From contig DATAWZ010000078.1 of the NCBI GenBank assembly GCA_036266975.1, forward strand, positions 1-14,239: 14,239 nucleotides of DNA. The letters are read 5' to 3'. The notes beneath the pieces were generated by a model. That model was not told the DNA's origin. It ran no database searches and worked only from the letters and a program-made list of their open reading frames with translations. This document shows, in pieces, positions 8,227 to 14,042 of this stretch; the stretch's first letter is position 1; the number at the start of each line of letters is the position of its first letter. Origin of the DNA: DATAWZ01 sp036266975 (GTDB lineage: Bacteria > Actinomycetota > Thermoleophilia > Solirubrobacterales > Solirubrobacteraceae). A program made the translations under genes and the position numbers.

Positions 8227-8230
8227 AAAG

Positions 8231-9775
8231 GTGCTGATCGACACGGCGACGGCGTTGCGCCTGGCCGCTTCGCGCACGCCAGCGCGTGCGGCGGTGGTCG
8301 AGGGCGAGCACCGCCTGAGCTACCGCGAGCTCGTGGATGCCGCCGACGCGGTCGCCGGGGCGCTGCGGAGCGCGGGGATCGCCGAGGGCGATCGCGTGGT
8401 GCTCGCTGTGGCGAACTCGCTGCAGGCGACGGTCGCCCTGCTCGCCGCACAGGCGGCCGGCGGCGTTGCCGTGCCGGTCAACTTCCGCGCCCGGGCGGCG
8501 ACGCTGGGTGAGCTCCTGGACGCCGTCGATCCCGCGGCGCTGCTGTTCGACGAGCACACCGCGGGGGCCGTCGCGGAGCTGGGAGCGGCACACGTGCGCG
8601 GCAGGCTGCTCGTCGCGGTGAACGGCGCCGGAGCGGCGCGGTCGCTGAGCGATCTCGCACAGGCCGGCGCCGAGCTCGACACTCCGCTACCGGCGATCGA
8701 CCCAGCACGAACGGCGCTCGTGCTGCTCACCTCGGGCAGCACCGGCCGGCCCAAGCTCATCCCGCTCACCCACCAGCAGAGCCTCGCGCGCGTGTTCGGC
8801 CTGTGCATGAACCACGGCTTTGGCCATGACGACGACATGCGCTGCCTGGGGATCATGCCGCTTTACCACACGGTCGGGATCCACGCGGTGCTGTTGCTGG
8901 CGCTGCTGACCAACGGCACCTACTACCCGGTGGGCACGTTTGAGCCCGAGGCGGTGCTGGCGCTGATCGAGCGCGAACAGATCTCCTACGTGTTCGGCGC
9001 CCCGACGATGTTCGCGCGCCTGCTCGACGTCGCGGCGCCGGGCGCGATGGCCAGCGTGCGCGACGCGATGTACGCGGGTGCTCCGATGGATCCGGCGCTC
9101 GTGCGGCGCGTCGCGGACGAGGTCACCTCCAACTTCACGCACATCTATGGAAACACCGAGACGTACAACAGCCTGTTCTATCGCCGGGCGGGCACCTGCC
9201 CGGGGGCGCTGCGACCGGGAATCATGCACCGAGCGCGGATCGTCGCCCTGGGGGGTGACCACCACGACGAGCTTGGGCCCGGGATCGAGGGCGAGCTCAT
9301 CGTCGACGCCTGCTCGCCCGAGGCGTTCGACGGCTATGCCCAGCCCGCACACACCGCCGAGCGCGTGCGCGCTGGGTGGTACTACACCGGCGACGTGGCC
9401 GTCGCCGACGAGCAGGGCCGCGTCTATATCCGCGGCCGCACCGACGACATGATCATCACCGGAGGCGAGAACGTCTACCCGGCCGACGTGGAGAGCGCGG
9501 TGCTGCGGCACCCGGCGGTCGCCGAGTGCGCGGTGGTGGGGGTTCCCGACGCGACGTGGGGCCAGCTCGTCGTCGCGCTCGTCGTGCCGGCCGAGGCCTC
9601 GACGAGCGCCGCCGAGCTGGAGGGCTTCTGTCGCGAGGAGCCCACCCTTGACGGCTACAAGCGGCCGCGCCGGGTCGTGCTGGTCGACAAGCTGCCGGTC
9701 AACCCAAGCGGCAAGCGGCCGTTGCCCGAGCTGCGCGCGCTGGCGCAGGAGGCGCTGGGCCGGGCGCATGCGTGA
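8231..9775 (+). CDS. Acyl/aryl-CoA ligase (AMP-forming, ANL superfamily)
   Basis: The 514-residue protein has the whole set of adenylate-forming motifs. The phosphate-binding loop LTSGSTGRPKLIPLTH begins at residue 166, YGNTE is at 306-310, YTGD at 385-388, the hinge region GRTDDMIITGGENVYP at 402-417, and the C-terminal catalytic lysine is Lys495 in NPSGK. It activates a carboxylic acid to its CoA thioester through an acyl-AMP. Its place next to an acetophenone-carboxylase-like operon, divergently transcribed across a shared operator, recalls the benzoylacetate-CoA ligase that follows acetophenone carboxylase in Aromatoleum. A 3-oxo acid made by the carboxylase is therefore the leading substrate guess. 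A fatty acid or another aryl acid remains possible, because the acid-binding pocket cannot be read by eye. It is probably co-transcribed with the TetR gene 78 bases downstream. Confidence 0.9.
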   Translation: MLIDTATALRLAASRTPARAAVVEGEHRLSYRELVDAADAVAGALRSAGIAEGDRVVLAVANSLQATVALLAAQAAGGVAVPVNFRARAATLGELLDAVDPAALLFDEHTAGAVAELGAAHVRGRLLVAVNGAGAARSLSDLAQAGAELDTPLPAIDPARTALVLLTSGSTGRPKLIPLTHQQSLARVFGLCMNHGFGHDDDMRCLGIMPLYHTVGIHAVLLLALLTNGTYYPVGTFEPEAVLALIEREQISYVFGAPTMFARLLDVAAPGAMASVRDAMYAGAPMDPALVRRVADEVTSNFTHIYGNTETYNSLFYRRAGTCPGALRPGIMHRARIVALGGDHHDELGPGIEGELIVDACSPEAFDGYAQPAHTAERVRAGWYYTGDVAVADEQGRVYIRGRTDDMIITGGENVYPADVESAVLRHPAVAECAVVGVPDATWGQLVVALVVPAEASTSAAELEGFCREEPTLDGYKRPRRVVLVDKLPVNPSGKRPLPELRALAQEALGRAHA

Positions 9776-9821
9776 GGGCATCCGCGACAGGCGCGATACT
9801 GCGAGGGATCGGCGACAGGCG
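9774..9821 (+). repeat. Imperfect direct repeat spanning the ligase stop and the gap before the TetR gene
   Basis: A unit of about 20 bases occurs twice, at 9774-9793 and 9803-9821, with one substitution and one indel (shared core GCGACAGGCG). The period is about 28 bases. The first copy begins inside the ligase stop codon. This looks like a small local duplication in the intergenic gap. A regulatory role is possible but not shown. Confidence 0.5.
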
Positions 9822-9853
9822 GACGGCATGAGGACCCGCGCGGTGCAGATGCG

Positions 9854-10468
9854 ATGACGGCAAGGACGACCCGTCGCGGGCCGGTGGGGCGCCCGCGCTC
9901 AACCCGGCGGCTGGACATCCTCGAGCACGCCGCCGCCCTGTTCGGCGAGCGCGGCTATCGGGCGACGACGCTCACCGACCTGGCCGACTCGATCGGGATC
10001 GCCAAGGCGACGCTGTTCCATCACTTCCCCACCAAGGAGCAGATCCTGTTCGAGCTCTACGCGCGGGCGATGGACCTCTCCCTGCAGCGGATCTCCGCCG
10101 TCGACGACCCCGAGCGCGACCCCGCCGAGGTCGTGCGCGCGATGGTCCGCGAGCACGCGCTGCTGATCATGCAGAACGACGCGCTGTTCACGATCTTCTT
10201 CGACGAGGAGGCGAGCCTGGACCCCGAGCACCTCGCCGTCGTCAAGGCCCAGCAGCGCGACTACATCAACATGATCTCCACGCATGTCGCCCGCCTGCAG
10301 CGCTCCGGGCGCGTGCGCAAGGACCTGCACCGGCGCATCGCGGTGCAGGCGATGATCGGCGCCGGCAGCTGGACGTACCGCTGGTACGAGCCCGGGCGCG
10401 ACCTGCGCCCCGAGGAGATCGCCGACGTCGTGGCCGACATCGCCGTGCGCGGGCTGCTCGACGCCTGA
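9854..10468 (+). CDS. TetR/AcrR-family transcriptional regulator
   Basis: The 204-residue protein has an N-terminal TetR DNA-binding domain. The helix-turn-helix is at about residues 39-60 (TLTDLADSIGIAKATLFHHF), followed by PTKEQILFELY, and an all-helical ligand-binding domain fills the rest. Regulators of this type in acyl-CoA and aromatic catabolism usually repress in the apo form and release DNA when bound to a CoA thioester. The gene lies between two copies of one palindrome (8190-8209 and 10597-10616), which strongly suggests that it controls the carboxylase operon, the ligase and itself, and the hydratase/Paa-like operon. The ATG at 9854 was chosen, although its ribosome site is weak. 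A GTG within RRGPVGRPR would give a slightly shorter protein and cannot be excluded. Confidence 0.88.
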   Translation: MTARTTRRGPVGRPRSTRRLDILEHAAALFGERGYRATTLTDLADSIGIAKATLFHHFPTKEQILFELYARAMDLSLQRISAVDDPERDPAEVVRAMVREHALLIMQNDALFTIFFDEEASLDPEHLAVVKAQQRDYINMISTHVARLQRSGRVRKDLHRRIAVQAMIGAGSWTYRWYEPGRDLRPEEIADVVADIAVRGLLDA

Positions 10469-10554
10469 GACAGCGCGCAGTTCGCGCCGCGCGCGGGCGC
10501 AATGAGAGTCTCTGTGTGCGGGCCGCTCGCAGCCCGACGCGGCCGTACACGAGC

Positions 10555-10574
10555 GTCACGTCCTTGACCGTGAC
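10555..10574. repeat. Inverted repeat GTCACG-N8-CGTGAC over the -35 of the hydratase promoter
   Basis: Perfect six-base arms (10555-10560 and 10569-10574) flank an eight-base centre. The repeat covers the -35 hexamer TTGACC at 10564-10569. It could be the site of a second regulator distinct from the one that binds the GC-rich palindrome downstream. No regulator can be named from the sequence. Confidence 0.45.
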
Positions 10575-10592
10575 CAGCACGGCCGCTACGCT
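10564..10592 (+). promoter_or_regulatory. Sigma70-type promoter of the hydratase/Paa-like operon
   Basis: TTGACC (10564-10569) and TACGCT (10587-10592) are separated by exactly 17 bases, an almost ideal housekeeping promoter. The expected start of transcription falls at about 10599, inside the palindrome at 10597-10616, so a bound repressor would block initiation directly. Confidence 0.75.
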
Positions 10593-10596
10593 GTGT

Positions 10597-10616
10597 CCGA
10601 CCGGCCAGCCGGTCGG
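10597..10616. promoter_or_regulatory. Near-perfect 20-bp palindrome, probable TetR-family operator (copy 2)
   Basis: CCGACCGGCCAGCCGGTCGG differs from copy 1 (8190-8209) at one central base, and the match between the sites runs on for three bases to the left and two to the right. Both copies begin four or five bases after a -10 element, so the arrangement of promoter and operator is shared. The leader from here to the ATG at 10641 is 24 bases. Confidence 0.8.
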
Positions 10617-10640
10617 GTAACTCTCGAGGGAGATCGAGGC

Positions 10641-11471
10641 ATGACCGACACTGCATCCACCTGGACTGCGCCTACGCTCGACGTGCTCGAGCTGGAGTTC
10701 GTGCACACCTACGTGCGCGACGGGGTGGGCTACATGCAGCTGCGCCGCCCGCCGGCGAACGCCCACAACATTCAGATGATCCTCGAGCTCGATCAGGCGG
10801 TCACCGCGGTGCGATTCGACGACGAGGTGCGCGCGGTCGTCCTGACCAGCGAACTCCAGAAGTTCTTCTCGGCGGGCGCGGACATCAACGTCATTCGTGA
10901 CGAGAAGCCGCACCGCACCGGCCTGCTCAGCCAGACCAGTAAGGAGGTCATCCTTCGCGCCCGCAGCATCCCGAAGGTGTTCATCGCCGCGATCAACGGG
11001 CACTGCATGGGCGGCGGCATCGAGATCGCGTTCGCCTGCGATATCCGCTTCGCCGCCCAGGGGCCGTGGAAGTTCGGGATGCCCGAGCTCACGCTCGGGG
11101 TGATGCCCGGCGAGGGCGGCTCGCAGCTGCTCGGCCGCGTGCTCGGGCCGACCAAGGCGCTGCGCCTGATGCTCGAAAACGAGGTCCTCTCGGTCGACCA
11201 GGCCAAGGAGCTGGGGATCGTGGACATCGTCGTGCCCCAGGACGAGCTCGCCGACGCCGTGCACGCCTACGCGCGCAAGATCGCCGACGGGCCGATCCTG
11301 GCGATCGGCGCCACCAAGGTGGCCCTCACCGAGGCGATCGAGATGCCGCTGCCAGCGGGCTTCGCCTTCGAGCGCATGCAGCAGAACGAACTGCTGCGAT
11401 CGGCCGACGCGCGCGAGGGAGCCGCGGCGTTCCTGGAGAAGCGCCCACCGCAGTGGACGGGCGAATGGTGA
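10641..11471 (+). CDS. Enoyl-CoA hydratase/isomerase (crotonase) family protein
   Basis: The 276-residue product is a full crotonase-fold protein. The oxyanion-hole segments are FSAGADI at 76-82 and GHCMGGG at 120-126. Both catalytic glutamates of the hydratase class are present, Glu128 in GGGIEIA and Glu149 in FGMPELTLG, so hydratase activity is plausible rather than a pure isomerase or lyase. It is the first gene of an operon with a Paa-like oxygenase set, where crotonases such as PaaG, PaaF or BoxC handle ring-oxidised CoA esters. The ATG at 10641 follows GAGGGAG, and the upstream in-frame ATG at 10593 lies inside the promoter and operator. The stop overlaps the next gene. The substrate is unknown. 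Confidence 0.88.
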   Translation: MTDTASTWTAPTLDVLELEFVHTYVRDGVGYMQLRRPPANAHNIQMILELDQAVTAVRFDDEVRAVVLTSELQKFFSAGADINVIRDEKPHRTGLLSQTSKEVILRARSIPKVFIAAINGHCMGGGIEIAFACDIRFAAQGPWKFGMPELTLGVMPGEGGSQLLGRVLGPTKALRLMLENEVLSVDQAKELGIVDIVVPQDELADAVHAYARKIADGPILAIGATKVALTEAIEMPLPAGFAFERMQQNELLRSADAREGAAAFLEKRPPQWTGEW

Positions 11472-12403
11472 TCTCCGAGCCGCAGATGCAGGGGCGACTC
11501 GCCGGCGGCCTGATGGTCGAGCACGCGGCGCAGATGTCGCCCCAGTACCAGTCCGAGCTGACGCGCACCCTGCTCATCTCGGCCGACACCGAGCTACTCG
11601 GAGCGGCGATGTACTACCCGGCCCTCGTCTCCGGCCAGGTGCCCGAGCGCATGCGCGCATCCGTGCTCGCCATCATCCAGGACGAGCTCGGCCACGCGCA
11701 CATCGACTACCGCATGCTCGAGGACCTCGGCCAGGATCCCGAGCAGCTGCTCTACGGACGGGCGCCGCACGAGTTCAAGCACCCGTACGCGATGGACATG
11801 CCCTACGAGAGCTTTCCCGAGATCGTCGTGGTCGGTGCGTTCATGGACCGAGCCGGCTACGTCCTGCTCTCGGACATATACGAGAGCACGAGCTACGCGC
11901 CCTGGAGACGCGCGCTGGTCAAGGTCAACAAGGAGGAGCACTTCCACATCAACTTCGGCGTGCGCAACCTTGAGCGACTGGCGCGCGACGCCGCGCTGCG
12001 CCCGGTGACCCAGCGCGCCATCGATTGGATGTTCCCCATGACCGTGGAATGGTTCGGGCTGCCCGACTCTCTGAAGACGGGCGGCAACCAGCTGCGCTAC
12101 CGCCTGAAGAGCAAGACCAACGACGAGCTGCGCCAGGAGTGGCTCGGTCAGGTCGTGCCGTTGATGAGGCAGCTCGGCTTCACCGTGCCGGCCCACTGGG
12201 ACGACGCCTCACAGGCGTACGCCTTCGACTTCCCGCTGCCCTGCACCTTCGACGCACAGGCCAAGCGCTGGGACTTCCAGAGCCCGTGTCGCTGGGACGA
12301 CGTGATCGCCCGCTGGCGGGGACGAGGCCCATGGAACCAGACGCTGGTGGATATCCTGCAGTCCGGCCGCCACGGCTTGGACCGCCTGCGGCTGGCGTCT
12401 TGA
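11465..12403 (+). CDS. paaA: PaaA-like diiron oxygenase subunit (phenylacetyl-CoA epoxidase family)
   Basis: The 312-residue protein matches the catalytic subunit of ring-1,2-phenylacetyl-CoA epoxidase in length and motifs. Candidate iron ligands are Glu43 (SADTELLG), Glu74 and His77 (DELGH), Asp128 (FMDRAG), and Glu158 and His161 (KEEHFH). By manual comparison these align with DEAGH and KEESFH of the E. coli protein, as I recall that sequence. The C-terminal tail also follows the family (NDELRQ, then LGFTVP). It would use oxygen to epoxidise an aromatic or unsaturated CoA ester in the cytoplasm. The differences from classical PaaA, including the run YESTSYAPWRRALVKV, suggest a divergent subgroup with another substrate. 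The start ATG overlaps the hydratase stop by seven bases. The GTG three bases later would give the usual GTGA overlap and is an equal alternative. Confidence 0.87.
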   Translation: MVISEPQMQGRLAGGLMVEHAAQMSPQYQSELTRTLLISADTELLGAAMYYPALVSGQVPERMRASVLAIIQDELGHAHIDYRMLEDLGQDPEQLLYGRAPHEFKHPYAMDMPYESFPEIVVVGAFMDRAGYVLLSDIYESTSYAPWRRALVKVNKEEHFHINFGVRNLERLARDAALRPVTQRAIDWMFPMTVEWFGLPDSLKTGGNQLRYRLKSKTNDELRQEWLGQVVPLMRQLGFTVPAHWDDASQAYAFDFPLPCTFDAQAKRWDFQSPCRWDDVIARWRGRGPWNQTLVDILQSGRHGLDRLRLAS

Positions 12404-12726
12404 CCGGCGACGATAGCGCGCTGCGCGAGAGGGCGCTGCACGCGCTGCGCACGGTGCGTGACCCGGAACTTCCGCTGAGCATCGTCGACCTCGGTCTCAT
12501 CTACGACGTCGAGGTCGATGGTGGGGCGGTCCGCGTCGAGATGACGCTCACCTCGATGGGCTGTCCCTGCCACGAGATGATCCACGAGGACGTCCGCGCG
12601 GCGCTCGCCGGCCTGCCCGGCGTCGCCGAGGTGGAGGTCGACGTCGTCTGGGACCCGCCGTGGAGCCGCGACCGGATCACGCCCGCCGGCCGCCAGGCCC
12701 TGCGCAGCTGGGCGATCCAGGCATGA
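12400..12726 (+). CDS. paaD: Short PaaD-like MIP18/DUF59 protein lacking the usual zinc domain
   Basis: The 108-residue product is one MIP18 (DUF59) domain: VRDPELPLSIVDLGLIYDV, then TLTSMGCPCHEMIHEDV, then VDVVWDPPWSRDRITPAGRQ. PaaD proteins start with this domain and are thought to help cofactor assembly or stability of the epoxidase complex. Classical PaaD is about 165 residues and ends with a four-cysteine ribbon. Here the protein ends at AIQA, just after the MIP18 domain, and the ribbon is instead found on the PaaC-like protein two genes downstream. The start appears to be the TTG at 12400, which forms a TTGA overlap with the PaaA stop. No ATG or GTG in that frame fits. The end overlaps the next ATG by four bases. 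Confidence 0.82.
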   Translation: MTGDDSALRERALHALRTVRDPELPLSIVDLGLIYDVEVDGGAVRVEMTLTSMGCPCHEMIHEDVRAALAGLPGVAEVEVDVVWDPPWSRDRITPAGRQALRSWAIQA

Positions 12727-12944
12727 GCGGCGACATCGTCGAGAGCCCCTCATCGGTGTACGTCGTCTTCGCCCGCCTGCACCCCACCGACCCGCTCGCC
12801 GAGCTGGGGACGCTACGGGCGAGCAACGACGGGCTCGCGTGCGCATACGCCCGCACCACCTACGACGAGGACCACTGGTGTGAGATGGCAGTCGTCCCCC
12901 GAGCGGCACTGATCCCCGTCATCGAGACTCGCACCCGGCCGTGA
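12723..12944 (+). CDS. paaB: Short PaaB-like protein
   Basis: The 73-residue protein resembles PaaB, the small non-catalytic subunit of the phenylacetyl-CoA epoxidase. It has a beta-rich start (SSVYVVFARLHP), a segment equivalent to the family's GSLHAAD (LGTLRASND), an alpha helix with a Tyr-Ala-Arg core, and an ending of the type EMAVVPR where PaaB has a tryptophan-valine-valine strand. Classical PaaB is about 95 residues, so the C-terminal tail is missing. PaaB bridges dimers of the PaaA-PaaC pair, and a similar structural role is likely. The ATG overlaps the PaaD-like stop (ATGA) and the TGA overlaps the GTG of the PaaC-like gene (GTGA), so the four proteins are translationally coupled. 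Confidence 0.75.
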   Translation: MSGDIVESPSSVYVVFARLHPTDPLAELGTLRASNDGLACAYARTTYDEDHWCEMAVVPRAALIPVIETRTRP

Positions 12945-13663
12945 CCGATCAGGCGCAAGCTCTCGAGCGGGTGGCGGCCGAGCTCGCCGCGGCCAAGGAG
13001 CGCGTCGCCCGCATCTTCACCGATTGGTCGATCCGCGGCCCCACCCTGGAGGCGAGCACCGCCCTGGCGGCGATGGCCCAGGAGGCCGCCGGTCACGCCC
13101 GGGTCTGCGGGCGCCTGGCCGGCCACTGCCCGCCAGATAATCTTCGCCCGCCCCAGGGTCTGACGACGATCCCGTCATCCTGGCCCGAGCTCATCGCCAC
13201 CGTCGGCACCGCCGAGCTCGCGCTGGGCCTGCTACTCGATCGCCTCGTCGCCTCCGAGGACCCGCCGATTCGCCGCCAGCTGGCCAAGATGGCCGTCGAG
13301 GAGCGCTACCACCGGCGCTTCTTCCTCGGGTGGTTCGCCGAACTCGAAAACGATCCCTCGCCCGCGGGCGCCCTCTTTACCAGCGCCCGCGCGACCGGAG
13401 AGGCCGACGCGCTGGCCTGGCTGGACCGAATGCGAGTCCCCCTCGTGCAGCTCGGCATGCCGCTCAATGCTGGCGACCCGGACGCGACGGCCGGCGGCCC
13501 CGCCGTCGGCCCGTCGATCACCGAAGACACCACCTGCGTGCATTGCGACAGTCGCGAGCTGGCCATCGTCTCTGAATTCGGGGGATCACTGATGACCTCT
13601 CAGATCCGCTGCCGGTCCTGCGGTGGCTACTTCGAGCGCGTTCGCTGGCGGGATTCGCGCTGA
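12941..13663 (+). CDS. paaC: PaaC-like ferritin-fold subunit fused to a PaaD-type zinc ribbon
   Basis: This is a two-part protein of 240 residues. Residues 1 to about 190 are a helical domain like PaaC, the structural partner of PaaA (PTLEASTALAAMAQEAAGHA at 34-53, VEERYHRRFFLGW at 119-131). Residues 199-236 form a four-cysteine ribbon, Cys199, Cys202, Cys224 and Cys227, with the text CVHCDS, IVSEFGG and RCRSCGGYF. This closely resembles the C-terminal domain of classical PaaD (CPRCxS, ISEFGS, RCxSCxxxF). The PaaC domain is shorter than usual. Glu48, His52, Glu121 and His124 fall near positions where PaaA carries iron ligands. In classical PaaC these are mostly lost, so metal binding should be considered but is unproven. 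The GTG start overlaps the PaaB-like stop by four bases. It is the last gene of the operon, and no PaaE-type reductase follows. Confidence 0.8.
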   Translation: MTDQAQALERVAAELAAAKERVARIFTDWSIRGPTLEASTALAAMAQEAAGHARVCGRLAGHCPPDNLRPPQGLTTIPSSWPELIATVGTAELALGLLLDRLVASEDPPIRRQLAKMAVEERYHRRFFLGWFAELENDPSPAGALFTSARATGEADALAWLDRMRVPLVQLGMPLNAGDPDATAGGPAVGPSITEDTTCVHCDSRELAIVSEFGGSLMTSQIRCRSCGGYFERVRWRDSR

Positions 13664-14042
13664 GTCTTTCTCCGACATCTCCCGCGACGTGGCAGAGCCG
13701 TCGACGCCGCTCCGCAGTGTCAAGCGATTAGGCGCGATTGTCCCGGACGCTCCGACCTCGCGTTACCTTGCGGGTCAGCCTGGGGGCGCTGCGCGCCGCG
13801 TGTGCCTCTTCGCCGGCGGGGCTCACGCCGCCGCGCCGAATCGCACGACGCGCCGCTCGACGCGCTCGGGGTCTGGGCGCTCCTCGGGCCTGCATGGCCG
13901 CGGGATCGCCGCGCCGTGGCAGGCAGGTCTACGGTCCGCTTGGGAGCATAGGCCGGTCGATCTCCTTCGAGCAGGCGGCGGCGATGCGCGGGATCGGCAC
14001 TGTGCAGCTGCGTGGCCCGTGCTGCGTTGCCACTATGGCGGG
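13664..14042. other. Gene-free interval between the Paa-like operon and the right-edge gene
   Basis: About 380 bases have no convincing coding region. The longest open frames are dominated by Arg, Ala, Ser and Pro and start at no recognisable ribosome site. No intrinsic terminator, RNA gene or mobile-element end was seen. CACTAT at 14031-14036 lies seven bases before the GTG at 14043 and could be the -10 of a leaderless transcript, but there is no good -35. Confidence 0.45.

Larger units (their letters stand above)
8131..8230. promoter_or_regulatory. Divergent control region between the carboxylase operon and the CoA ligase gene
   Basis: Only 100 bases separate the two divergent starts, so both promoters must lie here or in the flanking coding ends. 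On the + strand a plausible -10 element TACACT lies at 8179-8184, just before the palindrome at 8190-8209. This matches the spacing seen at the second promoter (10564-10592), but no good -35 is visible. On the - strand TACGCT at 8180-8175 could be the -10 of the carboxylase operon. The two candidate -10 elements share GTAC and face each other, so a repressor on the palindrome could block both. These elements are assigned by eye. Confidence 0.6.

Noticed and set aside
8150..8230. Upstream ATG start for the CoA ligase
   Set aside because: It would place the candidate -10 and the operator inside the coding region and has no ribosome site. The GTG at 8231 has GGAGG in front of it.
6238..8511. A 757-residue open frame on the + strand
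   Set aside because: It is antisense to the ApcA-like gene and runs through the divergent control region into the ligase gene in a wrong frame, with biased composition and no motif.
8687..9829. A 380-residue open frame on the - strand
   Set aside because: It lies opposite the ligase gene, whose adenylation motifs are complete. The composition is that of an antisense shadow.
10469..10560. Possible terminator after the TetR gene (short GC-rich inverted repeats such as CGGGC...GCCCG)
   Set aside because: The stems are only about five bases and no T-run follows. Such repeats are common by chance at this GC content.
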